Positions 1-8,749 of a DNA stretch of 64,000 nt are shown here, one piece after another. How positions within the stretch are numbered: position 1 is the stretch's first letter; each line of letters opens with the position of its first letter. Source of the stretch: Brevundimonas sp. MF30-B (lineage in GTDB: Bacteria > Pseudomonadota > Alphaproteobacteria > Caulobacterales > Caulobacteraceae); the NCBI RefSeq assembly GCF_004683885.1, contig NZ_CP038440.1:2452001-2516000 (forward strand). Reading direction: 5' to 3'. Position numbers and translations under genes: made by a program. Under the pieces are notes generated by a model, which worked only from the letters and a program-made list of their open reading frames with translations, was not told the DNA's origin and made no database searches.

Positions 1-386
1 GCTATCTCAACGACAGCCGCATCCGCGTCGCGGGCCGCAAGGATCTGTCGGAAAGCCTGGTCGCCACCGGCCTGCCCTTCATCGGCAAGACCGGCCATGG
101 CCAGGCGATCAAGGACATCCACGCCGTCGGCCAACGCGTCGCCGGCATCCGCCGCCTGGGCTCGGCCGCCCTGGACTTCGCCTGGGTCGCGGCCGGCCGC
201 TACGACGCCTATTGGGAGCGCAACCTGAATCCGTGGGACGTGGCGGCGGGCATCCTGTTCGTCACCGAGGCGGGCGGCCAGGTCACCGCCATAGACCGCG
301 ACGGCGATCCCAAGAACGGCAAGCAGGTCCTGGCCGCCAATCCTGAACTGCATCCCCAGCTGCGCAAGCTGCTTCAAGGCGCCTGA
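1..386 (+). CDS. suhB: Inositol monophosphatase family protein, C-terminal part (5' end outside window)
   Basis: Only the last ~127 codons are present, read from base 3 to a TGA at 384-386. The fragment carries the family's C-terminal metal/substrate motif NPWDVAAG followed by an EAGG loop, as in SuhB-type inositol-1-monophosphatases. The family removes phosphate from myo-inositol phosphates and related sugar phosphates in the cytoplasm using Mg2+. The catalytic N-terminal motifs lie outside the window, so substrate preference cannot be judged. A histidinol-phosphatase or fructose-bisphosphatase of the same fold is possible, but the WDVAAG/EAGG pairing fits SuhB best. It is followed in the same direction by tyrS after 32 bases. 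Confidence 0.85.
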   Translation, partial: YLNDSRIRVAGRKDLSESLVATGLPFIGKTGHGQAIKDIHAVGQRVAGIRRLGSAALDFAWVAAGRYDAYWERNLNPWDVAAGILFVTEAGGQVTAIDRDGDPKNGKQVLAANPELHPQLRKLLQGA

Positions 387-418
387 CGGCCGCGGGCTTT
401 CCTGATAACGCAGCCCGC

Positions 419-1672
419 ATGACCGACAACGCCTTTACGTCCGATTTCCTCCGCACCATGCAGGCGCGAGGCTACATCCATCAGATCACCCATCCGGCCG
501 AGCTGGATGCGGCGGCGGCGTCGGGCGTGGTGACGGGCTATATCGGCTTTGACGCCACAGCGCCGTCGCTGCACGTCGGCCACCTGATCCAGATCATGCT
601 CCTGCGCCGGCTGCAGCAGGCCGGGCACAAGCCCATTGTTCTGATGGGCGGCGGCACGACGAAGGTCGGCGACCCCTCGTTCAAGGACACCCAGCGTCCC
701 CTGCTGACGCCCGAGCGGATCGCCGAGAACATCGCGAGCATCAAGGGCGTGTTCGAGAAGTTCCTGACCTTCGGCGACGGCCCGACCGACGCGGTCATGC
801 TGGACAACGACGAGTGGCTGTCCAAGCTGGGCTATCTGGAGTTCCTGCGCGACTACGGGACCCATTTCACCGTCAACCGCATGCTGAGCTTCGACTCGGT
901 CAAGCTGCGCCTGGAGCGCGAGCAGCCGCTGACCTTCCTCGAGTTCAACTACATGCTGATGCAGGCGACCGACTTCCTAGAACTGAACCGGCGCTACGGC
1001 TGCACGCTGCAGATGGGCGGGTCGGACCAGTGGGGCAACATCGTCAACGGGGTCGAGCTGACCCGCCGCGTGGACCACAAGGCCGCGTTTGGCCTGACCA
1101 CGCCGCTGCTGTCGACCGCCTCGGGCCAGAAGATGGGCAAGACCGTGGGCGGCGCCGTCTGGCTGAACGCCGACGCCCTGTCGCCGTACGAGTACTGGCA
1201 GTACTGGCGCAACACCGAGGACGGCGACGTGGGCCGCTTCATGCGCCTGTTCACCGACCTGTCGGACGCCGAGATCGCCGGCTACGAGGCCCTGCAAGGC
1301 GCCGCCATCAACGACGCCAAGAAGGCGCTGGCCGACGCCACGACCACAATGCTGCACGGGCCCGAGGAAGCCGCCAAGGCGCGCGCCGCCGCCGAAAACA
1401 CCTTTGAAAAGGGCCAGCTGTCGGCCGACCTGCCGACCGTCGAACTGCCCGTGACCGAGGTCTATGGCGCCATGATCGCCGCCGTCGTCACCAAGGCCGG
1501 CCTGACCGCCTCCAACGGCGAGGCCCGCCGCCTGGCCCAGGGCGGCGGCCTGCGCCTCAACGACACGCCCGTAGCCGACGGAGCCCGACTACTGACCGAG
1601 GCCGACCTCAAGGACGGCGCCATCAAACTAGCCGCCGGCAAGAAGAAGATCGTGCGGGTCAAACCCACCTGA
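419..1672 (+). CDS. tyrS: Tyrosyl-tRNA synthetase
   Basis: Charges tRNA-Tyr with tyrosine in the cytoplasm. The 417-residue length is normal for bacterial TyrRS. The class I signature HVGH is at residues 52-55, the tyrosine-binding segment [10 protein letters not shown] at 198-207, and the KMSKS-type loop appears as KMGKT at 238-242. An anticodon-arm-binding domain and a C-terminal S4-like RNA-binding segment follow, ending [11 protein letters not shown]. The start is an ATG 32 bases after the preceding stop. The peroxiredoxin gene begins 18 bases downstream, so the two are probably cotranscribed. Confidence 0.98.
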   Translation: MTDNAFTSDFLRTMQARGYIHQITHPAELDAAAASGVVTGYIGFDATAPSLHVGHLIQIMLLRRLQQAGHKPIVLMGGGTTKVGDPSFKDTQRPLLTPERIAENIASIKGVFEKFLTFGDGPTDAVMLDNDEWLSKLGYLEFLRDYGTHFTVNRMLSFDSVKLRLEREQPLTFLEFNYMLMQATDFLELNRRYGCTLQMGGSDQWGNIVNGVELTRRVDHKAAFGLTTPLLSTASGQKMGKTVGGAVWLNADALSPYEYWQYWRNTEDGDVGRFMRLFTDLSDAEIAGYEALQGAAINDAKKALADATTTMLHGPEEAAKARAAAENTFEKGQLSADLPTVELPVTEVYGAMIAAVVTKAGLTASNGEARRLAQGGGLRLNDTPVADGARLLTEADLKDGAIKLAAGKKKIVRVKPT

Positions 1673-1690
1673 TCCGAGCGGAGACTGGAC

Positions 1691-2146
1691 ATGGATGCTG
1701 GAACCCAAGCCCCGCCCCTCGACCTGCCGACCGACGGCGGCGGGCAGTTCGTGCTGGCGGATCGCGCCGGGCCGACCGTGGTCTATTTCTACCCCAAGGC
1801 CGACACGCCGGGCTGCACCACCGAGGGGCAGGATTTCTCGGCCCTGATGGATGACTTCGCCGCGCTAGGCGCCACCGTGATCGGCGTGTCGCGCGACCCG
1901 GTGAAAAAGCTGGATCGGTTCAAGGCCAAGCACGATCTCAAGGTCGTGCTTGGCTCCGATGAGGACGGTTCGGTCACCGAAGCCTGGGGCGTGTGGGTCG
2001 AGAAGCAGCTCTACGGCCGCAAGTACATGGGGATCGAGCGCGCGACCTTCCTGATCGACGCCCAGGGCCGCATCGCCCGCGCCTGGCGCAATGTGAAGGT
2101 CAAGGGCCACGCCGACGAGGTGCTGGCGGCGCTCAAAGGGCTGTGA
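1691..2146 (+). CDS. bcp: PrxQ/Bcp-type thiol peroxidase (1-Cys form)
   Basis: A 151-residue thioredoxin-fold peroxidase that reduces H2O2 and organic hydroperoxides with electrons from thioredoxin or glutathione. The peroxidatic motif PGCTTE places the catalytic cysteine at residue 42, and the PVKKLDRFKAKHDL segment is characteristic of the AhpC/TSA superfamily. The second cysteine five residues later, found in E. coli Bcp, is replaced here (GCTTEGQDF), so this looks like a 1-Cys member. A GGAG-like ribosome site precedes the ATG. Confidence 0.95.
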   Translation: MDAGTQAPPLDLPTDGGGQFVLADRAGPTVVYFYPKADTPGCTTEGQDFSALMDDFAALGATVIGVSRDPVKKLDRFKAKHDLKVVLGSDEDGSVTEAWGVWVEKQLYGRKYMGIERATFLIDAQGRIARAWRNVKVKGHADEVLAALKGL

Positions 2147-2267
2147 TCGGCGACCGGCGATCTTACGTGGCGCCTTGTCACGATCGCCCGCCTGGCCCTT
2201 AGTGACGGCGGGCCAGCGGCCGGGGCGTCAGGGCGCCTGGCGGCGGGGGACATTGGAGACACCGACC

Positions 2268-2825
2268 ATGTTCAACAAGACCAAGCAAGATAGCGGCTTC
2301 GGCATTCCCGATCCCGCCCCGACCCCGGCTGCGGAGCCGCAGAGGGCGGACACGCCGACGCCGCGTCCCGCGGCGCCCGCGCCGTCCGCCGCGCGATCCA
2401 GCAATCTGTCCACCCTCTCGGCCGGGGTGAAGTACGAGGGCAACATCTCCGGCGGCGGCGATCTTCAGATCGACGGCTCGCTGAAGGGCGACGTGCGCGT
2501 CGCCCGCGTCACCATCGGCGAGAACGGCTCGGTCGAGGGCTCGGTCGCGGCCGACGTGCTCGAAATCCGCGGCCGCGTCTCGGGCTCGATCGTGGCCAAA
2601 CAGGTCAAGCTGCACGCCTCGGCCCGCGTGGACGGAGACATCACCCAGGAACAGCTGTCCATCGAACAGGGCGCCTGGTTTCAGGGCCGCTGCACCCAGG
2701 CCAAGCGCGACGCCGCGGCTGAGCCTGTCGTCGACCGCTACAAGCCCGAAGCGGCCGCCAAGCCGGCCCCGATGGTCGGCGCCGCCAAGGACCAGCCGGC
2801 GCCCGCCGCCAAGTCCGCGGCCTGA
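2268..2825 (+). CDS. Bactofilin family cytoskeletal protein
   Basis: A predicted 185-residue bactofilin (polymer-forming cytoskeletal protein). Its core from about residue 40 to 140 shows the repetitive beta-helix pattern: GGDLQIDGSLKGDV, then ENGSVEGSVAADVLEIRG, then GSIVAKQVKLHASARVDGDI. A disordered Pro/Ala-rich N-terminus and an Ala/Lys/Pro-rich tail flank the core, as is usual. In Caulobacter, bactofilins assemble at the stalked pole and recruit a peptidoglycan synthase. I chose the ATG at 2268 (MFNKTKQD) over an upstream ATG at 2175 because the extra residues look non-coding. A hairpin terminator follows. Confidence 0.93.
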   Translation: MFNKTKQDSGFGIPDPAPTPAAEPQRADTPTPRPAAPAPSAARSSNLSTLSAGVKYEGNISGGGDLQIDGSLKGDVRVARVTIGENGSVEGSVAADVLEIRGRVSGSIVAKQVKLHASARVDGDITQEQLSIEQGAWFQGRCTQAKRDAAAEPVVDRYKPEAAAKPAPMVGAAKDQPAPAAKSAA

Positions 2826-2836
2826 TCCACAAAGAC

Positions 2837-2869
2837 AAAGGGGCGGCCCTCGCGGACCGCCCCTTATCT
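2837..2869. terminator. Bidirectional hairpin terminator between the bactofilin gene and prfB
   Basis: A stem of GGGGCGG with CCGCCCC is flanked by A-rich sequence on the left and TTATCTT on the right. It lies between two convergent genes and can serve both. The prfB stop codon begins at its right edge. Confidence 0.75.
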
Positions 2870-3991
2870 TATTCGGTGGTCGAGCCCCGGGTCTCGCCGA
2901 CCCGGGCCGCCAGCGCGGCGCCCATGAACTGATCCAGGTCGCCGTCCAGAACCCCTTGTGTGTCCGAGGTCTCGACCTCGGTCCGCAGGTCCTTGACCAT
3001 CTGATACGGCTGCAGGACGTAAGATCGGATTTGGTGGCCCCAGCCGATGTCGGTCTTGGCGTCAGCCAGGGCCTGCGCCGCCGCCTCGCGCTTCTGCAGC
3101 TCCAGCTCGTACAGGCGCGCCCGCAGCATCTTCCAGGCCTGTTCACGGTTCTGGTGCTGTGAACGGCCGGCCTGGCAGGCCACGACCGTATTGGTCGGGA
3201 CGTGGGTCAGACGCACCGCCGAGTCGGTCTTGTTGATGTGCTGACCGCCGGCGCCCGACGCGCGATAGGTGTCGGTGCGCACGTCCGACGGGTTGATGTC
3301 GATCTCGATGGCGTCGTCCACCACCGGCGACACCCCGATCGAGGCGAAGGAGGTGTGGCGCTTGGCCGCCGCGTCATAGGGGCTGATGCGCACCAGCCGG
3401 TGCACCCCGGACTCCGACTTCAGCCAGCCGTAGGCGTTGGGGCCCTTGACCTGGATGGTGGCGGACTTGATGCCGGCCTGTTCGCCGCCCTCCTCCGCCT
3501 CCAGCTCGACCTCGTAGCCGTGCGCCTTGGCCCAGCGCGAATACATGCGCAGCAGCATGCCGGCCCAGTCGTTGGACTCGGTGCCGCCGGCGCCGGAGTT
3601 CACTTCCAAATAGGCGTCGTTGCCGTCGGCCTCGCCGGACAGCAAGGCTTCCAGTTCGGCGCGGGCGGCGCGTTCCTTGATGGCCTTGAGGTCGGCGCGC
3701 GCGCCTTCCAGCGCATCCTCGTCGCCCTCTTCATCAGCCATTTCGGCCAGCATGACGCCGTCCTCGAGGCCCTGCTCCATCGCCTTGACGGCATTGATCT
3801 GGGCTTCCAGGCGCGAGCGATCTCTCGAGACGGCCTGGGCTTCGTCGGGGTTGTCCCACAGGGTCGGATCCTCGACCCGGGCGTTCAGCTCATCGAGCTT
3901 TCTGACAGCGACATCCCAGTCAAAGACGCCTCCTGAGCAGAGCGACGCTCTGCTCGATGTCGGCCTTCATGGCCTCGACATCCGGTCTCAT
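2869..3991 (-). CDS. prfB: Peptide chain release factor 2, with programmed +1 frameshift
   Basis: RF2 recognises UAA and UGA and triggers peptide release. The main frame (from about 3921 down to 2869) contains the SPF-like anticodon region and the catalytic GGQ motif ([10 protein letters not shown]). The first 23 codons, from ATG at 3991, end in an in-frame TGA at 3922-3920. They encode a peptide beginning [14 protein letters not shown] that joins the main frame only by a +1 shift on CTT-TGA-C. An AGGAGG stimulator sits three bases before the CTT. This is the autoregulatory site known from E. coli prfB, where low RF2 favours shifting. It is not a sequencing error. It reads in the same direction as mrcA upstream, with a GIY-YIG element between them. 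Confidence 0.97.
3919..3934 (-). promoter_or_regulatory. prfB programmed +1 frameshift site
   Basis: Read on the minus strand, AGGAGG (3934-3929), a three-base spacer (CGT), then CTT TGA C (3925-3919). The order and spacing match the classical RF2 recoding signal: internal Shine-Dalgarno, slippery CUU and poorly read UGA. Ribosomes shifting +1 continue with GAC TGG GAT in the RF2 frame. Confidence 0.95.
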
Positions 3992-4069
3992 CGCAATCTC
4001 CGGCGACATTCATGTGAGCGGCGGGAGATAGAGGCTAACCGCGCGCCGCTCAACCGCTTCGTCCCCGAA

Positions 4070-4108
4070 TGCCGTCATCGTCGGGCTCGACCCGACGATC
4101 CAGCCGCA
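4070..4108 (+). repeat. Hairpin repeat, copy A (right-facing)
   Basis: A 9-bp perfect stem, ATCGTCGGG/CCCGACGAT (4077-4085 and 4091-4099), closes a CTCGA loop. It has a TGCCGTC flank to the left and CCAGCCGCA to the right. Copy B at 4449-4487 is its inverted partner with identical flanks. Confidence 0.85.
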
Positions 4109-4114
4109 CGGCCC

Positions 4115-4423
4115 TCAATCGTACCAACCCTCGGACAGATCGCGCCACTCGGGGTTCAGGTCTTCGATCAGCTTCAGCTTCCAGTCCCGCAGCCATCGTT
4201 TGATCGCCCGTTCGCGACGAATGGCCTCGACCATGTGCGCGTGGCGTTCGTACCAGACCAAGCGCGAGCAACCGTAAGCGCTGGTGAAGCCCTTAAATGT
4301 CTTCTGCTTGTGCTGAACGACGCGCGCGGGCAGGTCGCTGCTGACCCCGACGTACAGTGTTCCGTTGCGCCCGCTGGCCACGATGTAGGCCGCGATAAAG
4401 CTGTCGTCCGTCAGTCGCGCCAT
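4115..4423 (-). CDS. Small GIY-YIG nuclease (UvrC-domain family)
   Basis: A 102-residue single-domain protein of the GIY-YIG endonuclease superfamily. The first motif is AYI (12-14) and the second YVG (24-26). The catalytic arginine is probably R34 in LPARVVQH, the metal-binding glutamate E71 in RRERAIK, and the conserved asparagine N90 in DLNPEW. Stand-alone proteins of this type are common in alphaproteobacteria and their function is unknown. I chose ATG 4423 (MARLTDDSF) rather than an upstream in-frame ATG at 4480, because the 19 extra residues would be encoded by the flanking hairpin repeat. No partner gene is evident. The terminal repeats suggest it acts on them. Confidence 0.85.
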   Translation of the reverse strand: MARLTDDSFIAAYIVASGRNGTLYVGVSSDLPARVVQHKQKTFKGFTSAYGCSRLVWYERHAHMVEAIRRERAIKRWLRDWKLKLIEDLNPEWRDLSEGWYD

Positions 4424-4448
4424 GCCGCCTCCGCCGTTCGAGCGTGAC

Positions 4449-4487
4449 TGCGGCTGGATGCTCGGGTCAAGCCCGAGCATGACGGCA
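4449..4487 (-). repeat. Hairpin repeat, copy B (inverted partner of copy A)
   Basis: A 9-bp stem, ATGCTCGGG/CCCGAGCAT, around a 5-nt loop. Its reverse complement matches the copy at 4070-4108 over 39 nt, with both flanks conserved. The CG-to-GC swap in one stem arm is matched by the reciprocal swap in the other arm. Confidence 0.85.
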
Positions 4488-4494
4488 AACTCCC

Positions 4495-6930
4495 TTAGTA
4501 CAGGCCCGTCAGATCCTCGGCCGGCTGTTTGCGCGGCGGCGGCGGGGTCACCGGAGGCGGGGGTCCGGCGGCGGCGGGCGGCGGCGTCTGGCCGGCGGCC
4601 TCAGCCTCGCGACGGATGACGTCGTAGTAGTTCTGCGGTCCGACCGGCTCGGCCGGACGCGGCGGCGGCGCCTGGCGCTCGGTGCCGGGGCGGAAGGCTT
4701 CCTCGATGCCGTTGACGGTCCTGAACACGGCGTTGCGGGGCCGCACGAACGGCCGCGCGGGCCGTTCCTTCAGCGCCGTCTGCATGAACTCGTTGAAGAT
4801 CGGCACAGCCGTCGAGGCCCCGGCCTCGCCCCCGCCCAGCGAGCGGTTGTCGTCGTAGCCGACGAAGACCCCGACCACGATGTCCGTGGTGAAGCCCACG
4901 AACCAGGCTGACCGATATTCATTGGTCGTGCCGGTCTTGCCGCCGACCCAGCGGCCCAGGCCGCGCGCGCTGGCGGCGGTGCCGCGCTGAACCACGCCTT
5001 CCAGCATGGAGCTGAGCTGATAGGCGGTGATGGGGTCCAGAACCTGCTCGCCGCGATCCGGCAGACGCGGCGACTCCTGGCCCGAGAAGCCGCGCCCGCA
5101 GTCGCGGCACTGACGCCGGTCCGCGCGATAGATGGTCTCGCCATTCCGGTCCTGTACCAGCTCGATCAGATAGGGATCGATCCGGCGGCCGCCGTTGACG
5201 AAGGCGGCGTAGGCGGCGGTCAGCTGGTAGGGCGTGGTCTCCCCCGCTCCAAGCGACACCGACAGATTGGGCGTCAGGCCGGGCAGGCCCATTTTCTCGG
5301 ACTGAGCCACGATCTTGTCCATGCCCACCGCCTGCGCCAGGCGCACGGTCATGACGTTGCGCGACAGTTCCAGCCCGCGCCGCAGGGTCTGCGGGCCATA
5401 GTATTGCCGGCTGTAGTTCTCGGGCGTCCACCGACGCCCGCCCGGCCCGCCGGGGAAGCTGATCGGCGCGTCCAGCACGATCGAGGCCGGCGTGAAATCG
5501 CCTTCCAGGGCGGTGGCGTAGACGAAGGGCTTGTAGGCCGAGCCCGGCTGGCGCCGCGCCTGGGTGGCGCGGTTGAAACTGCTGATGGCGTAGGAATAGC
5601 CGCCGACCATGGCCAGCACCCGGCCGGTCTGAGGCTCGATGGCCACCAGGGCGCCGTTGACGGCCGGCACCTGTTTCAACGCGAACTGGCCGCCGGAGGG
5701 CTCGACGAAGATCAGGTCGCCGCGCTCCAGCCTCCGCCGGGCGTTGGCCCAGGCGGCGTCCGCGCTGACCAGGGCCCCTTCACGGTCCGTGCGCGCCGTG
5801 CGGATGCGCACGGTGTTGCCCGACACGCTTTCGACGGCGGCGGCCTCCCAGGTGCGGCGTTCGGCCGGGACGGTGCGGCGAAGCGCGGCCTGCTGCCAGC
5901 CGTCTTCGAACTCGGTCTTGCCCCAGGGTCCGCGCCATCCGTGACGACGGTCGTAGTTCTCAAGGCCCCGCATCAGGGCGTCGCGCGCCGCCGACTGAAG
6001 ATCCGGGTCCAGCGTGGTGCGCATGTAATAGCCGCCGCCGTTGACCTCCGGCCGGCCGAAAAGGCCGATGGCGCGCCGCCGCGCTTCCTCGACGAAGAAG
6101 TCCGCGTCGGCGTAGGCGGCCCGTCGCGGCGCATCCAGGGTCTGCAGCGGCCGGGCCAGCGCGGTTTCAAGATCGGGGCGCGACAGCCAGCGATTGTCCG
6201 CCATCTCGTTCAGCACCCAGTCGCGCCGGCCCTTGGCCGCCCCCGGGTGGCGTTTGGGGTGATAGTTGTTCGGGCCCTTAGGCAGGGCCGCCAGGAACGC
6301 CGCCTCGTCCGGGGTCAGCTGATTCAGCGACTTGCCGAAATAGTTGAAGGCCGCCGACGCCACGCCGTAGGAGCGGTAGCCTAGGAAAATTTCGTTCAGA
6401 TACAGTTCGAGGATCTGCTCCTTGCTCAGAACCGTCTCCAGACGGCTGGTCAGGATAGCTTCCTTGAGTTTGCGGTTCAGGCTCGTCTCGTTGGTCAGCA
6501 GAACGTTCTTGGCGACCTGCTGGCTGATGGTCGATCCACCCTCGAGCCTTCGGCCCGAGGCGAGGTTGAAGACATTGTTGATCATGGCCCGGCCCAGGCC
6601 CGAAACGTCGATCCCGCCGTGACCGAAGAAGTTGCTGTCCTCGGCCGCCAGGAAGGCATGGACCACGGTCTCGGGAATCTGGTCGTAGGTGACATAGATG
6701 CGGCGCTCGTCGGAGAACTCGCCGATCAGGGTGCCGTCGCCGGCATAGACGCGCGTCGCCGTCGGCGGACGATAGTCCGCCAGCTCGGAGGTGTCGGGCA
6801 GGTCATGGAAGACCCAGGCCGCATAGACGGCCACGATCACGCCAGCCAGGGCGATCGCGCCCAATAAGCCGACGCCCGCCATGACCAACCAGCGTTCCGC
6901 TATCTTCACTACCGACTCCGCGCGACGCAT
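4495..6930 (-). CDS. mrcA: Penicillin-binding protein 1A (bifunctional transglycosylase/transpeptidase)
   Basis: Polymerises and cross-links peptidoglycan at the outer face of the inner membrane. It has 811 residues, with one N-terminal membrane anchor at about 14-40. The GT51 glycosyltransferase domain (about 60-235) shows EDSNFFGHGG with catalytic E97 and GGSTISQQVAKN at 131-142. The transpeptidase domain shows SAYK with S464/K467, SRN at 523-525 and KTGT at 665-668. The C-terminus is Pro-rich and ends DLTGLY. Linkage of mrcA to prfB is common in alphaproteobacteria, and here a hairpin-bounded nuclease gene lies between them. Confidence 0.97.
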   Translation of the reverse strand: MRRAESVVKIAERWLVMAGVGLLGAIALAGVIVAVYAAWVFHDLPDTSELADYRPPTATRVYAGDGTLIGEFSDERRIYVTYDQIPETVVHAFLAAEDSNFFGHGGIDVSGLGRAMINNVFNLASGRRLEGGSTISQQVAKNVLLTNETSLNRKLKEAILTSRLETVLSKEQILELYLNEIFLGYRSYGVASAAFNYFGKSLNQLTPDEAAFLAALPKGPNNYHPKRHPGAAKGRRDWVLNEMADNRWLSRPDLETALARPLQTLDAPRRAAYADADFFVEEARRRAIGLFGRPEVNGGGYYMRTTLDPDLQSAARDALMRGLENYDRRHGWRGPWGKTEFEDGWQQAALRRTVPAERRTWEAAAVESVSGNTVRIRTARTDREGALVSADAAWANARRRLERGDLIFVEPSGGQFALKQVPAVNGALVAIEPQTGRVLAMVGGYSYAISSFNRATQARRQPGSAYKPFVYATALEGDFTPASIVLDAPISFPGGPGGRRWTPENYSRQYYGPQTLRRGLELSRNVMTVRLAQAVGMDKIVAQSEKMGLPGLTPNLSVSLGAGETTPYQLTAAYAAFVNGGRRIDPYLIELVQDRNGETIYRADRRQCRDCGRGFSGQESPRLPDRGEQVLDPITAYQLSSMLEGVVQRGTAASARGLGRWVGGKTGTTNEYRSAWFVGFTTDIVVGVFVGYDDNRSLGGGEAGASTAVPIFNEFMQTALKERPARPFVRPRNAVFRTVNGIEEAFRPGTERQAPPPRPAEPVGPQNYYDVIRREAEAAGQTPPPAAAGPPPPVTPPPPRKQPAEDLTGLY

Positions 6931-6980
6931 CCCCGCTGCGGGTTTAACGCCTGCCGCCCAGAAGCACTAGCCACGCCGCA

Positions 6981-8231
6981 TCACGCTGCGCGGTTAGTGT
7001 CCATCTGGCGGCCGAATCCGGCGAAGTCCGCTCCGCTGGGCTGCTGGAATTGCCGCAGACCGAACTCCGGCAGGATCGCCAGCAGGTGATCGAAGATATC
7101 GGCCTGAATTCCTTCATACTCGGCCCAGGCTGTGGTCGAGGTGAAGCAATAGACTTCCAGCGGCAGGCCCTCGGCCGACGGGGCCAGCTGGCGCACCATC
7201 ACGGTCATGCCCTGATGGATGCGGGCGTGGCTGCGCAGATAGCTTTCCACATAGGCGCGGAAGGCGCCGAGGTTGGTCTGGCGGCGCGCATTGACGACGT
7301 CGCGGCCGGCGTCGGTCAGAGTCTGATTCCAGATTTTCAGCTCGGCCGCCTTGGCTTCCAAATAATCGTCGATCAGGGCGAAGCGGCTCAGCCGCGCCTC
7401 GTCTTCGTCATCCATGAAGCGGACGCTGGACTGATCGATCAGCAGCGAGCGCTTGATGCGCCGCCCGCCCGAATCCTGCATCCCGCGCCAGTTCTTGTAG
7501 CTCTCGTTGATCAGCCGCCAGGTAGGAATGGTGGTGATGGTGCGGTCGAAGTTCTGAACCTTGACGGTGTGCAGGGCGATGTCGACCACGTCGCCGTCGG
7601 CGTTCAGCTGAGGCATTTCGATCCAGTCGCCGACGCGAAGCATGTCGTTGGAGTTCAGCTGGACCGACGCCACCAGCGACAGGATGGTGTCCTTGAACAC
7701 CAGCATCAGCACTGCGGCCAGGGCGCCCAGTCCCGACAGCAGCAACAGCGGCGAGCGCTCGATCAGGGTGGCGATGATCAGGATGGTCGCCACGGCGTAG
7801 AGCAGGATCTTGACCACCTCCAGATAGCCCTTGATGGGCCGGGCGGCCGCCTTGGGCCGGCGCGAATAGATGTGGTTGGCCAGGTCCAGCAGGGCGGCCA
7901 GCGCCATCACCACCGTCAGGATCATGAAGGCGCTGGCGACATTGCGCGTCACCACCGCCGCGGCCGGCGCGATGTGCGGAACGGCCAGAATGCCCTGATG
8001 AACGACCATCGCCGGCGCCAGGCGGGCCAGGGTCTTGGTCACCGGCTGAAGCGAGTGCGAGCCGCTGTCCAGCCGCAGCCGGTGCAGCACCTGCCGAATA
8101 ACGCGGAACAGAACCTTGCGGACCAGGAAGTCCACGGCGAAGGCGGCGGCGACGAGCAGAGCCAGTCCGATCAGCGTTTCCGCCGCCGGATACTCCGCCA
8201 GGCGATCCCGCATGGCGTTCAGATTTTGCAT
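6981..8231 (-). CDS. MscS-family mechanosensitive ion channel (YbdG-like)
   Basis: A 416-residue inner-membrane protein. Several hydrophobic helices fill residues ~15-200. They are followed by the MscS pore and beta-domain, seen in FKDTILSLVASVQL, then NDMLRVGDWIEM, and then TTIPTWRLINESYKNWRGM. The length and the soluble C-terminal extension are closer to E. coli YbdG than to the short MscS. Such channels open on hypo-osmotic shock. It stands alone, with mrcA downstream in the same direction and a cold-shock gene divergent upstream. Confidence 0.9.
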   Translation of the reverse strand: MQNLNAMRDRLAEYPAAETLIGLALLVAAAFAVDFLVRKVLFRVIRQVLHRLRLDSGSHSLQPVTKTLARLAPAMVVHQGILAVPHIAPAAAVVTRNVASAFMILTVVMALAALLDLANHIYSRRPKAAARPIKGYLEVVKILLYAVATILIIATLIERSPLLLLSGLGALAAVLMLVFKDTILSLVASVQLNSNDMLRVGDWIEMPQLNADGDVVDIALHTVKVQNFDRTITTIPTWRLINESYKNWRGMQDSGGRRIKRSLLIDQSSVRFMDDEDEARLSRFALIDDYLEAKAAELKIWNQTLTDAGRDVVNARRQTNLGAFRAYVESYLRSHARIHQGMTVMVRQLAPSAEGLPLEVYCFTSTTAWAEYEGIQADIFDHLLAILPEFGLRQFQQPSGADFAGFGRQMDTNRAA

Positions 8232-8454
8232 GGCCCCTACCTAGGCCGTGGCGGCCGGCTTTTGAACCGCGCGGACGCCTATTTCGGACAAGCCCTTGCT
8301 AAAGCCCCGCATTGCGCCCACCTTGATCTCGTCGATCTCTCTGCGAAACGCTGCTGCCCCTTGCATCGCGCACCGAGGTCTCAAGCCGATCCTTTCAGAC
8401 CCGACCGGCCGCAGGACATCCTTCCTGAGGTCAATTCCAACGGAGGTCCTGAAA

Positions 8455-8667
8455 ATGGCTACCGGCACCGTGAAATGGTTCAACTCCACCAAAGGCTACG
8501 GCTTCATCGCGCCTGACGACGGCGGCAAGGACGTGTTCGTCCACGCCTCGGCGGTCGAAGCCTCGTCGCTGGGCTCGCTGAACGAGAACCAGAAGGTCTC
8601 CTACGAGATCGAACGCGACTCGCGCAGCGGCAAGGAATCGGCCGGACAACTGAAGTCCGCCGACTGA
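8455..8667 (+). CDS. Cold-shock domain protein
   Basis: A 70-residue single CSD protein that binds single-stranded RNA or DNA and acts as an RNA chaperone. RNP1 is KGYGFI (13-18) and RNP2 VFVHAS (27-32), after the typical GTVKWFN start. The length is typical of CspA-like proteins. The start is fixed by a strong GGAGGT (8442-8447) upstream of ATG 8455. A ~220-base region precedes it after the divergent mscS-like gene, leaving room for a regulatory 5' UTR. It is followed by a clear hairpin terminator. Confidence 0.96.
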   Translation: MATGTVKWFNSTKGYGFIAPDDGGKDVFVHASAVEASSLGSLNENQKVSYEIERDSRSGKESAGQLKSAD

Positions 8668-8692
8668 ACCTGTCGAACCGAACACTGACGAA

Positions 8693-8726
8693 GGGGCCGG
8701 CGCCATGCGTCGGCCCCGACGTTTTT
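8693..8726 (+). terminator. Rho-independent terminator of the cold-shock gene
   Basis: A GGGGCCG/CGGCCCC stem (8693-8699 with 8711-8717) is followed by GACGTTTTT. It lies 25 bases after the cold-shock stop codon. Confidence 0.8.
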
Positions 8727-8749
8727 GAAACGCTGTCCTGGAGACACGA

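Larger units (their letters stand above)
4070..4487. mobile_element. Putative small mobile unit: GIY-YIG gene bounded by inverted hairpin repeats
   Basis: Two 39-nt copies of one element, in opposite orientation, bracket a single small nuclease gene between prfB and mrcA. The copies differ at five positions, and four of these are paired changes that keep the hairpin stem. The arrangement (terminal inverted hairpins plus one nuclease gene) resembles REP elements with their associated transposase, but the enzyme family differs. Mobility is inferred. I see no target-site duplication that I can prove. Confidence 0.45.

Noticed and set aside
2869-3780. prfB as a 5'-truncated pseudogene
   Set aside because: The apparent truncation is explained by the +1 frameshift signal and the intact leader.
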